Part shown: positions 45,517 to 53,255 of the stretch, in pieces
Position numbering within the stretch: the stretch's first letter is position 1
Layout: each line of letters begins with the position of its first letter
Assembly (NCBI GenBank): GCA_947498845.1
Contig: CANMLX010000005.1
Span: 1-64,000, forward strand
DNA from: an uncultured Flavobacteriaceae bacterium
GTDB lineage: Bacteria; Bacteroidota; Bacteroidia; Flavobacteriales; Flavobacteriaceae
Length of the DNA stretch: 64,000 nt
Direction of reading: 5' to 3'
Translations under genes and position numbers: made by a program
The notes under the pieces: model-generated
Databases searched by the model: none
What the model saw: only the letters and a program-made list of their open reading frames with translations
Told to the model about the DNA's origin: nothing

Positions 45517-45747
45517 CTAATTTAATAATTGTTGTAATATAAAAGCTTTAAAACCATTGCTAGGTTTTAAGGTTTCAGAAGTTTGCCTTCTTGCCAATAC
45601 ACCATGCCAGCTATAAATTAAAAATTGCCCTATGAGATTAAAATCTAATGTATCGTTTATATCTTGTTGCTTCTTAATATCTATTAAACACTGGTTGTAA
45701 ATATGCTCTAGTTCGTTGAATTTATCGTTATTATATATAGAACTCAT
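45517..45747 (-). pseudogene. TetR-family C-terminal fragment
   Basis: 76 residues resembling only the ligand-binding end of TetR/AcrR regulators: CLIDIKKQQDINDTLDFNLIGQFLIYSWHGVLARRQTSETLKP, then FKAFILQQLL. The N-terminal HTH is missing, and no HTH-like sequence is seen in the 180 bp upstream. It is therefore probably the remnant of a broken regulator, though a small stand-alone domain cannot be excluded. A TAATACCAATTT repeat end lies near 45487, just after its stop, and may mark where rearrangement happened. It sits downstream of the TetR-controlled export cluster but differs from that cluster's intact tetR. Confidence 0.6.
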
Positions 45748-45928
45748 CTTGACTTTTTATATTTCCTAAAAAACGGCTAAAATTCACCCACATTTCGTTG
45801 CTTTTTTCATTCGTAGCGCTGCTATGACTTTCAAAAAGCACCTTATTTGGTCAAATTTTAAACCATTTTAGGTTAAACACAAAAAGGTAAGATGACTTCA
45901 TTTCCAAGGAAAGGCTATTCATAATAAT

Positions 45929-47128
45929 TTAAAAATATTTACTTATTGAAAATCTTAAAAAACTATCGTCTTTAAAATTTGATAGTATGAATTCAGATTG
46001 ATTTATGTTACTAAAAATCCGGGTTTCAATTTCGGCTGTCCAAGTACTTCCAAAGCGTCTGGATGCTTCCATACTAAAAATTTTACTACTCGATTCTAGA
46101 TCTGTTATCCCTCCAATTAAAATTGAGGTGTCTTGCGTATCGTTAAAAGCAATTCTACTACCAAAAAATACATCATTTTGTAATGCATTTAGGGCGAACT
46201 CATCACGTTGGTCGTAAAGGTACTCTCCAAGTAAACCAATATCTAGTCCATTACCATCTATATTACTAAACGTATATTCCAGACCTGCTACCAATGCAAA
46301 AAAGTTTTGAGCTTCTGCATTTCTGTATATAGATTCCAACTTCCATAAAAATGCTTCATGAGTTACTTGTAAATCTATTCCTGTTTGATGTATTACTGGA
46401 TAAAATGCGTTAACATTACCTAAATTGTCGAATGTAAAAAGTGGCTCACGTCCATGTCCAAAAAAATGAGACAAACCAATATCGAAAGCACCAAAATAAT
46501 GGCTCCACCTAAAAGCAATATCTTGTCGCCATTCTTCTGCATCACTCTCATAACCAATAGCATCTTTATCGATAACTACAGGGAAACGAAAACGTCCTTT
46601 TTCACCAGAAAATGTGCGTTCACGATGATAGGGTAAATAGAAAAAATTGAATGTCCCATAGTTATCTGTTGTTAATGAGAACTCAACCATAGGTTGCCCC
46701 AATTTTTCTTCACCATCAAAAGATTCTACAGCATCGGTTTGATTTATAATATCCACCAAATGATTACTTTCTGTAACACCCCAGTATATTTTTTTTAAAC
46801 CTATATTTATTTCCCATTTTCCTTTCGCTTTTTGATAGTAAAGCTCTCTAATATCCCAATGTGTTCTAGGATTATCAATATCTAAACGAAAAAAAGTAAC
46901 AATAGTTATACTTTCTTTTCCTTTGTTCCAATCTACAGAATATTTAGGTTGAATTGAAAGTGATGGAAAATGATCTTTTTGATTTTTAAATTGTCCTTTA
47001 TCTGGAAAAAATCTATACTCTGCACCAATTTCAACTTCAAAATTTTGTTCTACTTTATTTTCTTGAGCAAACGAGATTAATGTTATTAAAATTGCTAATA
47101 AACTAGTTGTTCTTCTTGCTATATCCAT
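45929..47128 (-). CDS. Outer-membrane beta-barrel protein (DUF1302-like) of RND cluster
   Basis: About 399 residues from the chosen start (MDIARRTTSLLAILITLISFAQ), a clear signal peptide. The ATG at 47182 would place 18 extra residues before it. The rest is alternating beta strands with aromatic girdles, ending SFLRFSISKYF with a terminal Phe as in outer-membrane barrels. The motif KKIYWGVTESNHLVDIINQTD resembles the WGE...DVINP motif of DUF1302-type barrels that accompany RND and LolA-like partners in other phyla. It is the last gene of a three-gene unit, 84 bp after the LolA-like gene, and likely the outer-membrane part of a lipid or lipophilic-compound transfer system (inference). Confidence 0.78.
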   Translation of the reverse strand: MDIARRTTSLLAILITLISFAQENKVEQNFEVEIGAEYRFFPDKGQFKNQKDHFPSLSIQPKYSVDWNKGKESITIVTFFRLDIDNPRTHWDIRELYYQKAKGKWEINIGLKKIYWGVTESNHLVDIINQTDAVESFDGEEKLGQPMVEFSLTTDNYGTFNFFYLPYHRERTFSGEKGRFRFPVVIDKDAIGYESDAEEWRQDIAFRWSHYFGAFDIGLSHFFGHGREPLFTFDNLGNVNAFYPVIHQTGIDLQVTHEAFLWKLESIYRNAEAQNFFALVAGLEYTFSNIDGNGLDIGLLGEYLYDQRDEFALNALQNDVFFGSRIAFNDTQDTSILIGGITDLESSSKIFSMEASRRFGSTWTAEIETRIFSNINQSEFILSNFKDDSFLRFSISKYF

Positions 47129-47212
47129 AATACGATTTAAAAAAGGGAACCAAGATTTATATAAACTTTCCTGATTCCCCACTATTAATCACTATTAATC
47201 AAATTAGTCATT

Positions 47213-47983
47213 TTATTTCCCAGCTCTTTGCAGTGCTGCTTGTGTAAAATCATTATCACTTAAACCAGAATCGAAATTATAATTACTAAAATTTAGTATG
47301 GTTTCTTTATTGCTTTGGTGATTTACCATGTGAAATTTTGATGCTCTCCAAAATTTGTTTTTATACAATTTATAGTCGCTATAGGTTAACGTTTTTAATA
47401 ATGCATTTTTACGATCATAGAATTCGGCCTTTTCAATTCTATATCCTTTGTTTTTATTGTATGTAATCACTCTTCTTGCATAACCAGATTTTGGATCTAC
47501 CGGATCTTGTTCAACAATTAACAAATCACCTTTTTCCTCTAAAAACTTATAGGTGTATTTTTCAACTTCTTGAGATGATAAATCTTCATACGCAAACTCA
47601 CTGCCTACAAAAGGTCCTGATTTATTATTTGATGAAATCCTCTTAACACGTTTAATGGATGGTAAAAATAACCACTGGTCGTCTGATCCAACTTTATGCG
47701 TAAATGTTAACGTTGAGGTCCCTTTTACATCTTTAGGGCTATTAAACACGATTAATGATTTGTCGCCATCTTCTGTTAACTCTAATGTTTTTGTTGTTAA
47801 CGAACGTTCGCTGGTTTGACCATTTTTGTTTTTCAAGGTCATTTTTAAATCCACAACCGAGCTATTAAAACCCAAATCTGCTTGCTCTGCAGCTTTTGCA
47901 ATTTCTAAACCTTTGACTTCTGGTGATTGCGCATTTGCTAGCATTGTAAAGGTTACTACTATAAGTACGATGATTTTTTTCAT
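47213..47983 (-). CDS. LolA-like outer-membrane lipoprotein-sorting protein
   Basis: A 256-residue periplasmic protein: signal peptide MKKIIVLIVVTFTMLANAQ, then a LolA/LppX-like half-barrel. The signature DDQWLFLPSIKRVKRISSNNKSGPFVGSEFAYEDLS is strongly conserved in the subgroup that is genetically linked to RND/MMPL transporters. It would shuttle a lipid or lipoprotein between the inner-membrane RND protein and the outer-membrane barrel. The gap is 25 bp downstream of the RND gene. Length is typical. Confidence 0.88.
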   Translation of the reverse strand: MKKIIVLIVVTFTMLANAQSPEVKGLEIAKAAEQADLGFNSSVVDLKMTLKNKNGQTSERSLTTKTLELTEDGDKSLIVFNSPKDVKGTSTLTFTHKVGSDDQWLFLPSIKRVKRISSNNKSGPFVGSEFAYEDLSSQEVEKYTYKFLEEKGDLLIVEQDPVDPKSGYARRVITYNKNKGYRIEKAEFYDRKNALLKTLTYSDYKLYKNKFWRASKFHMVNHQSNKETILNFSNYNFDSGLSDNDFTQAALQRAGK

Positions 47984-48008
47984 TTTTATGATTTTTTCGT
48001 TTTTTGAT

Positions 48009-50390
48009 TTATTTATCTAATACTATTTGTGGTTGTTTTTTTTCGACTAGAGAAAGACGTTCTTCTTTACTTGCTGTTAAAATGAGTAGTGATGGTAATA
48101 AAACAAAGTCTATTATTAATGCCGCTATAATAATAATAACAGTTATTCTAGCCATGTAACTATTTAATGCAAAGGAAGATGTTGATAGTACAGCAAACCC
48201 AGCTAGTAAAACTATAGTTGTGGTAACTAAAGCTTTACCTACGGTTTCAAAAGCGTAGATTACGGCTTGTTTAGCATCATAACCTAATTCTCTTCTTGCT
48301 CTTAAGAATTTACTCATAAAGTGAACTGTATCGTCTACAATAATACCTAGAGTCATTCCAAAAACTATTACCATTCCAGTATTTATTTGTCCTTTGTAAA
48401 GGGCCCAAATACCAAACCCTACCAATACAGGAGTAACATTAGGAATAATGCTTAATAATCCAAGTTTAAAGTTTTTTAGAGCAAACATTAAGACTAGTGA
48501 TATTAAAATTAATGCTATAATATTTCCCTTTAACATGCTGTCTGCTTGTCTAAATCCTAGCTTAGAGAACATTACTGTTGGGCTTACTCCTATAGCATGC
48601 ATAGCTTCTGGAGTGTTGTTTTTTAGCCAATCTTCTCCTCTTTTAGAAAATGCTATCATTTCTGCACTGGATATGTTTTCTACCGTAGCAGTAACTCTTG
48701 TCTCAGATTTATCTACATTAATTTGATTATTTAAATCGAGTCCAAAAGGCAACGATAATTCATAAAGTAATAAATATTGAGCCGCTTCTTCTCTGTTATC
48801 GGGGATGCGGTAATAAGCAGCATCGTCTCCATGCATAGAACGATTAACACGTCTTGCTACTTCACTAAATGCATTGACATGGATTACTTCTGGCTGTTCC
48901 TTAAGCCAATATTCAAAAGCATTTAAATGTTTAAGATATTCTGGGCTATTTATACCACCACTTTCACCGCTACCAACAGCATATTCGACGTTATAAATAC
49001 CTGTTAAATTTTTACTTATATAATCTGTACTATTTCTAAATTCTACGGTTTTATCAAAATAATTTATAAACTCATCATTAAACGTATTTCTGCTAGCCAG
49101 ATATGTTAATCCCGAAATAATGACTACAGAAATTAGTGTTAACTTAACAGGTTGTTTTACTACAAAGTTTCCAAAAGATGTATACCAAACCGTTTTATCT
49201 GCTTTGTCTTCTTTATGGGCTTTAGCTTTTACTGGTAAAATTGCCATTAATGCAGGTAATGTTGTTGTTGAAAACATAAAAGCCATTAACATTCCAAAAG
49301 CTGTAATATTTCCTAAATCCCAGAATGGAGGAACATCACCAAAATTCATAGTTAAAAAACCTATAACAGTAGTTAAACTAGTTATAAATACGGGCATAAA
49401 ATTAAGGCGTATAGATTCTATTAATGCATCGATTTTATTTAATCCATCCTTGCGCATTTTTTGTAGCATGGTTACCAAAATATGTATACTATCAGCAACG
49501 GCTAATGTGAGAATCATTGTTGGAAAAACAGCCGATGGTGGGGTAAGTTTAATACCCATTATGCCAACAAAACCTACAGCACTTAATATTGAAAATAGCA
49601 CTACAACTAGTGTCGCTAACATGCTGTAAAAGTTCCGGGTTAATATTAATGTTGTTATGATTACTATTATTAGCATGATCATGGTTAACATCATATCTCT
49701 CATAGAAGCTTCAAAGAAAGCCGTATTCATAGGAATTAATCCAGATGTGTGAACTTGAAATTCTGGATGTTTTTCTTTAAAGTTGGAAATCATATTTCTA
49801 ACAAAAGGTGTTACTTCCCCCGGAATTTCATCAATATTCTTACCAGGTAATTTAACCGTGATATTTATAGCGGTAACACTCCCATCTTTATTAATTATTC
49901 GATCTACCAGTAAAGGCTCTTTCAAAGCTATTCTTTTAATTTTAATGATGTCTTCATTAGTTTTAAGCGAAGATTCGTACGATAAGTCATCTACATAGAG
50001 GTCATCTCCTTCAGCCCTTGTATGCTGATAGTTAGTTATGGCATCAACTCTAGAAGAATAGGGTGTGTTCCAAGCTTCTGTTGTTAATTCTTCAATAGCT
50101 ACTAAATTTTCTTTAGTAAAAACATTTTTATTTGAAGGTGATAAAACAAGGATAACATTATCATCTTTTGTGAATTTTTCTTGTAGGGCATCAAAGGCCT
50201 CTAATTCTGGATTGGATTTACTAAAGAATACATGGTAATCGCCATCGAATTCCATATTCCCCTGGGATGCAAGTCCCATTGCTAAGATTAGTGTTGAGAT
50301 TAATACAGGCCATTTGTAGCTTATAACAAATTGAGCCCATTTTTTAGCGAATGAGTTCGTAAAACTTTTTGCTTTTTTTAATTGATTCAT
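48009..50390 (-). CDS. RND-superfamily MMPL-type exporter
   Basis: A 793-residue inner-membrane protein with two repeats of one helix, a large periplasmic loop and five helices. The sterol-sensing-type blocks are FPTMILTLAVADSIHILVTMLQKMRKDG and IVFGMTLGIIVDDTVHFMSKFLRARRE, both with the D-S/T-x-H-x proton-relay-type motif. This fits the MMPL/hopanoid-exporter side of the RND superfamily rather than the tripartite drug-efflux AcrB type, because no HlyD-type adaptor is nearby. It is the first gene of the unit RND-LolA-like-barrel. The operator candidate at 50608-50624 upstream suggests repression by the adjacent TetR protein. Confidence 0.92.
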   Translation of the reverse strand: MNQLKKAKSFTNSFAKKWAQFVISYKWPVLISTLILAMGLASQGNMEFDGDYHVFFSKSNPELEAFDALQEKFTKDDNVILVLSPSNKNVFTKENLVAIEELTTEAWNTPYSSRVDAITNYQHTRAEGDDLYVDDLSYESSLKTNEDIIKIKRIALKEPLLVDRIINKDGSVTAINITVKLPGKNIDEIPGEVTPFVRNMISNFKEKHPEFQVHTSGLIPMNTAFFEASMRDMMLTMIMLIIVIITTLILTRNFYSMLATLVVVLFSILSAVGFVGIMGIKLTPPSAVFPTMILTLAVADSIHILVTMLQKMRKDGLNKIDALIESIRLNFMPVFITSLTTVIGFLTMNFGDVPPFWDLGNITAFGMLMAFMFSTTTLPALMAILPVKAKAHKEDKADKTVWYTSFGNFVVKQPVKLTLISVVIISGLTYLASRNTFNDEFINYFDKTVEFRNSTDYISKNLTGIYNVEYAVGSGESGGINSPEYLKHLNAFEYWLKEQPEVIHVNAFSEVARRVNRSMHGDDAAYYRIPDNREEAAQYLLLYELSLPFGLDLNNQINVDKSETRVTATVENISSAEMIAFSKRGEDWLKNNTPEAMHAIGVSPTVMFSKLGFRQADSMLKGNIIALILISLVLMFALKNFKLGLLSIIPNVTPVLVGFGIWALYKGQINTGMVIVFGMTLGIIVDDTVHFMSKFLRARRELGYDAKQAVIYAFETVGKALVTTTIVLLAGFAVLSTSSFALNSYMARITVIIIIAALIIDFVLLPSLLILTASKEERLSLVEKKQPQIVLDK

Positions 50391-50417
50391 AAGTGTCGTT
50401 TTTTGATTGATGATTGA

Positions 50418-50515
50418 TTTACTCGATAATCGAGATTTAAATGCTCCAAGGCTTGCCTCGAAATGAAAATGTTTTTTTCAATGAATACCTTGTGGACTTG
50501 CCCCGAGGTAGTTTA
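50418..50515. repeat. Short dispersed repeat (TTGCCCCGGGG type), copy 2
   Basis: It shares 33 bp (50425-50457) with 43226-43258. The second half, TTGCCCCGAGGTAGTTTACT, is separated from the first by about 40 bp of AT-rich sequence, so this copy looks like two units or a unit with an insertion. Confidence 0.7.
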
Positions 50516-50607
50516 CTTATTTGTTTTTCGTTATGTTTCTTTCATTATATGTATTAGACGTTTGTATTAAATAATTAGTGGACAAAAAATTAAAATAAAT
50601 TAATAAT

Positions 50608-50624
50608 TGACCAGTCGACTATTA
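50608..50624. promoter_or_regulatory. TetR operator candidate before the RND gene
   Basis: TGACCAGTCGACTATTA has a near-dyad centre (AGTCGACT is a perfect palindrome) and matches the site at 51262-51278 in 14 of 17 positions. It lies about 220 bp before the RND start. Dyads of the form TAGAC-N4-GGTCTA are known for some TetR proteins such as NemR, and this fits loosely. Confidence 0.6.
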
Positions 50625-50640
50625 ATTGATTAAAAAAATA

Positions 50641-51237
50641 TTACTTTAATAATACGTTTTTAATCATATTCATAACATTATCAATAGGGTAGGAGCTTTT
50701 CATCTCTTTCATTGTCACCATAGCTCCTTTACCTGCATCTTCTATAAATGCAGCTATATCTTCGGCTTTCATAGGGTTAGTTATTTCTCCTAAATCTTTA
50801 GCTTCTTGAACAACTTCTGTAATCCTTGATAAAACTAATTTAGTTTTAACTAATATGGCATTTCTAATTTTTTCGCTATGCTCTGCCATTTCACTACTTA
50901 AATTACAAGCCATACAACCCTTTTGGCAATCCATTTCACTTTTTAAAACATTAACTCTATATTCATGAAAATCTATTAGGCGTTTTTTAGGAGATTTTGT
51001 TTTATCTCCTAGAATTTCTTTTTCAGGAGGAAACATTAGAGAAAAATATTTCTCTATAGCTTTGATTACAAAATCTTCTTTAGATTCGAAATAAAAATAG
51101 AAAGACCCTTTAGGTACTTCTGCAGCTTTAACAATATCATTGACGCTGGTAGCATTATAACCCTTACTCCATAAAATTTCCATTCCTTTCTCTAGAAGGA
51201 AATCTGCTTTAGCATCATGTTTAGTTGTTTTTAACAT
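50641..51237 (-). CDS. TetR-family repressor of the RND export cluster
   Basis: A 198-residue regulator with an N-terminal TetR HTH (about 14-58: ILWSKGYNATSVNDIVKAAEVPKGSFYFYFESKEDF). The ligand-binding part is of the type with a conserved GCMACNLSSEMAEHSEKIR segment. Three cysteines (C104, C108, C111) cluster there, which could permit redox or electrophile sensing (inference). It lies directly upstream of the RND gene on the same strand with 250 bp between. A promoter and operator candidate overlap in front of its own gene, consistent with autorepression. Confidence 0.92.
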   Translation of the reverse strand: MLKTTKHDAKADFLLEKGMEILWSKGYNATSVNDIVKAAEVPKGSFYFYFESKEDFVIKAIEKYFSLMFPPEKEILGDKTKSPKKRLIDFHEYRVNVLKSEMDCQKGCMACNLSSEMAEHSEKIRNAILVKTKLVLSRITEVVQEAKDLGEITNPMKAEDIAAFIEDAGKGAMVTMKEMKSSYPIDNVMNMIKNVLLK

Positions 51238-51253
51238 AATTTAAATTCCAGAA

Positions 51254-51286
51254 CAAAAGTATGACCACTCGTCTAGTACTTCCAAA
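51254..51286 (-). promoter_or_regulatory. tetR promoter with embedded operator
   Basis: On the minus strand the -33 element TTTG (51286-51283) and the -7 element TACTTTTG (51261-51254) are 21 nt apart. The operator candidate TGACCACTCGTCTAGTA (plus strand 51262-51278) fills the spacer between them, so a bound repressor would block RNA polymerase. Confidence 0.65.
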
Positions 51287-51464
51287 TTTTAAATGTTAAT
51301 TTTTAGTAAGTGAGAGAAATTTAGAGGTATGGTACTTTTACTAATATGTTAAAGCAAAAAATACCGCTAATACTAAATGAAAAATTTATTGTTGTAATAA
51401 AATAAACGAGAACTTGAGTTATTTATATTGTAGTTATATATTGAGATTAACAAAAGAGCAATGC

Positions 51465-51623
51465 TTAAGCCACGTTTTTTATTAAATCGAAACAAGGGCA
51501 TTTTTTACAACGTTTATTTTCGCCCTTTTTATATTTATCACAACACTTACTTTTTACTTTGTTTGAGATAATACCTTTTTCTTTAAGTTGTTTTAATGCT
51601 TTTTTCTGTTTCTTCTTTCCCAA
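51465..51623 (-). CDS. Small Cys- and Lys-rich protein, TTG start
   Basis: A 52-residue protein read from TTG at 51623; the only alternative in frame is ATT one codon earlier, since TAG precedes it. The N-terminal half is a basic helix (GKKKQKKALKQLKEKG). The C-terminal half has CCDKYKKGENKRCKKCPCFDL, five cysteines arranged like a small metal-binding or redox motif. The codon pattern looks coding, and the compact Cys-rich end resembles small conserved proteins of Flavobacteriia, from memory only. The function is unknown. It lies between the tetR gene and a bidirectional terminator. Confidence 0.6.
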   Translation of the reverse strand: MGKKKQKKALKQLKEKGIISNKVKSKCCDKYKKGENKRCKKCPCFDLIKNVA

Positions 51624-51693
51624 AATCTAGCGCTATAATTTAAATCGATGCAAAAATAATAATTTTTAATAAATCTAAATAAGAATTGATGTT

Positions 51694-51731
51694 AAAAAAA
51701 AGATTATCTCAATATTGAGATAATCTTTTTT
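51694..51731. terminator. Bidirectional terminator
   Basis: AAAAAGATTATCTC (51697-51710) pairs perfectly with GAGATAATCTTTTT (51717-51730) around an AATATT centre, with A- and T-runs on both sides. It ends the cupredoxin-like gene on the minus strand. Confidence 0.85.
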
Positions 51732-51751
51732 ATAGTTAGTAGTCTATATGC

Positions 51752-52135
51752 TTACTTAACAGTAAGTGTATATTGTGGTGTTGGGTTTAACGGACAAAAA
51801 TATACGTATTCTCCCTTTTCTAATTTAGTAGCCTGAGATTTTTCTACTTTACCATCTTTTACTACAGCAGTAACATAAGCTGTTTTAATATGGTTTTCTG
51901 GTTTACTTGCATCTTTCCCTTTTGGTACTAAAACTAAACCTACATCTTTCCCAGCATGGTTGTTAGATACAGCAAATACATAAGTACCTTCGCTAACTGT
52001 TAATCCTTTTTGTGTAAACTCTCCTTTAGTTTGTTCTAAAGAGATTGTTTTTACGTCCTTCATCATTGCATCTTGTGCATTAGAGTTTAATGTGAATGCT
52101 AGTACGATTACTAAAATTGAAATTACTTTTTTCAT
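51752..52135 (-). CDS. Cupredoxin-like periplasmic protein
   Basis: A 127-residue exported protein (signal about 1-20, ending NSNA). The beta-strand pattern and C-terminal EKGEYVYFCPLNPTPQYTLTVK resemble plastocyanin/azurin-type cupredoxins, with C114 as the usual copper Cys and H60 in VSNNHAGKDVG as the first His. The second His that normally follows the Cys is not seen; Pro and Gln (Q121) occupy that stretch. Copper binding is therefore doubtful or unusual. It is followed by a terminator and preceded by the family B repeat. It could be an electron carrier or a structural relative. Confidence 0.7.
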   Translation of the reverse strand: MKKVISILVIVLAFTLNSNAQDAMMKDVKTISLEQTKGEFTQKGLTVSEGTYVFAVSNNHAGKDVGLVLVPKGKDASKPENHIKTAYVTAVVKDGKVEKSQATKLEKGEYVYFCPLNPTPQYTLTVK

Positions 52136-52188
52136 TGTTTTAATGTTTGCGGCTTTCGCCTTGGTTTTAATTATTTATTGTTATGTTA

Positions 52189-52348
52189 TACCAATTCTAC
52201 CATAAAATGCGACATATAATTCGTTTCTTTTACATGATTTCTGCATTAAAAAAATAAACCGTAGCTAAGGCTATGCTTGATTTTTATGCTTTGAACTCCT
52301 GTAAAATAACTCAAATTATTTATACCTCATTTTATAGCAAAATTGGTA
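52189..52348 (-). repeat. Family B dispersed element, copy 2 (inverted)
   Basis: This is the reverse-complement copy of 17594-17750. It begins TACCAATTCTACCATAAAAT and ends AAAATTGGTA; the outer 21 bp are inverted repeats matching at 18 positions. It lies in the spacer between the cupredoxin-like gene start and the AhpD-like gene end. Confidence 0.88.
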
Positions 52349-52360
52349 TTATACTTGTAC

Positions 52361-52897
52361 TTAGTTTAATTCTTGAGCTACAGGAAAATCAATAGCCACA
52401 TCTGTTAGATTATGAAAAGTGTTTGTTACTGTAATTATTCCTACTGCTATAACTAAATCTACTAGGTTTTCTTTGGTATATCCTGCATTATAAAATGCTT
52501 CTTTAGTAGATTCACTTACTTTTCCCTTGGTTTCTGCAATCTCCTTAGAAATAATTGCTAAAGCATTTAATTTAGAATTCCATGATGCTTTACCTTGTCT
52601 TAATTCTAAGATTTGATCGTCTTTTAATCCTTTCATTTTACTAATAGCCGTGTGCGCAGATTGACAGTATCTACAGCCGTTTACTTGGCTAATTGCTAAG
52701 TCAACAACTTCTTTTTCTTCTGCTGTTAATGACGTTTTTGAGTTTGAGAATTGTAAATAATCACCCAATGCAGTTTTGGAATGCGCCATAGCAGCATAGA
52801 TGTTAGGAACAAATCCTAAAGCTTTATTTAAATTGTCGAAAATAGCTTGATTACTTTCACTTACTTCGTCTTTTGTAGGGACATTAAATGTGCTCAT
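52361..52897 (-). CDS. AhpD-like carboxymuconolactone decarboxylase-family protein
   Basis: A 178-residue alpha-helical protein with the CxxC...H motif CRYCQSAH (C75, C78, H82), characteristic of alkylhydroperoxidase D-like members. These use the cysteine pair for thiol-based peroxide reduction, often with an unknown partner. Its N-terminal FNVPTKDEVSESNQAIFDNLNKALGFVPNIYAAMAHS is typical of the subgroup annotated as peroxidase-related enzymes. It lies downstream of an AraC regulator on the same strand, with a small reading frame between them, which suggests local control. Confidence 0.92.
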   Translation of the reverse strand: MSTFNVPTKDEVSESNQAIFDNLNKALGFVPNIYAAMAHSKTALGDYLQFSNSKTSLTAEEKEVVDLAISQVNGCRYCQSAHTAISKMKGLKDDQILELRQGKASWNSKLNALAIISKEIAETKGKVSESTKEAFYNAGYTKENLVDLVIAVGIITVTNTFHNLTDVAIDFPVAQELN

Positions 52898-53007
52898 TTT
52901 TATAATTTTTTAATTGTTTTTAAATCTTGGTACAAAGGTGATATGATTATGAGATTTATACCATGTAATCATTTCCTTTTAACTTGTCAATTTTTCCTTT
53001 ATTGGTT

Positions 53008-53175
53008 TTAAATTGTTGTATTGGTGTTTATGTAAGGTCTTTCTGCGTCACAATAGTAATCGTGTATGTGCTTTTGATCACAATGCGTTTTAGGAGAAAT
53101 AGTATTGATTGGGTTTTGTCTTTTACTGCTAAATATTTCAATTAAATTGAATATGGATATATGTTTTAAATTCAT
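53008..53175 (-). CDS. Possible small protein of 55 residues
   Basis: The frame from ATG at 53175 gives MNLKHISIFNLIEIFSSKRQ, then a polar tail with HCDQKHIHDYYCDAERPYINTN. The tail has two Cys and several His in a metal-site-like spacing (C-D-Q-K-H-I-H-D-Y-Y-C). There is no recognised family and no clear signal peptide. Support is only the open frame, amino-acid composition and position between the AraC gene and the AhpD-like gene. Confidence 0.35.
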   Translation of the reverse strand: MNLKHISIFNLIEIFSSKRQNPINTISPKTHCDQKHIHDYYCDAERPYINTNTTI

Positions 53176-53255
53176 AACTTTGTTTTTTTTGTTATACAGT
53201 ACAAAGTTGAACTAAAATTATTGGAAAGAAAATGAAGAGATTGCCTTTAAAGATG

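Noticed and set aside
45748..45928. Missing HTH part of the TetR fragment
   Set aside because: Reading all minus-strand frames by eye gave no HTH-like sequence; the region looks non-coding.
49120..49629. 169-codon plus-strand frame inside the RND gene
   Set aside because: It is antisense to conserved RND motifs; composition follows from the opposite strand.
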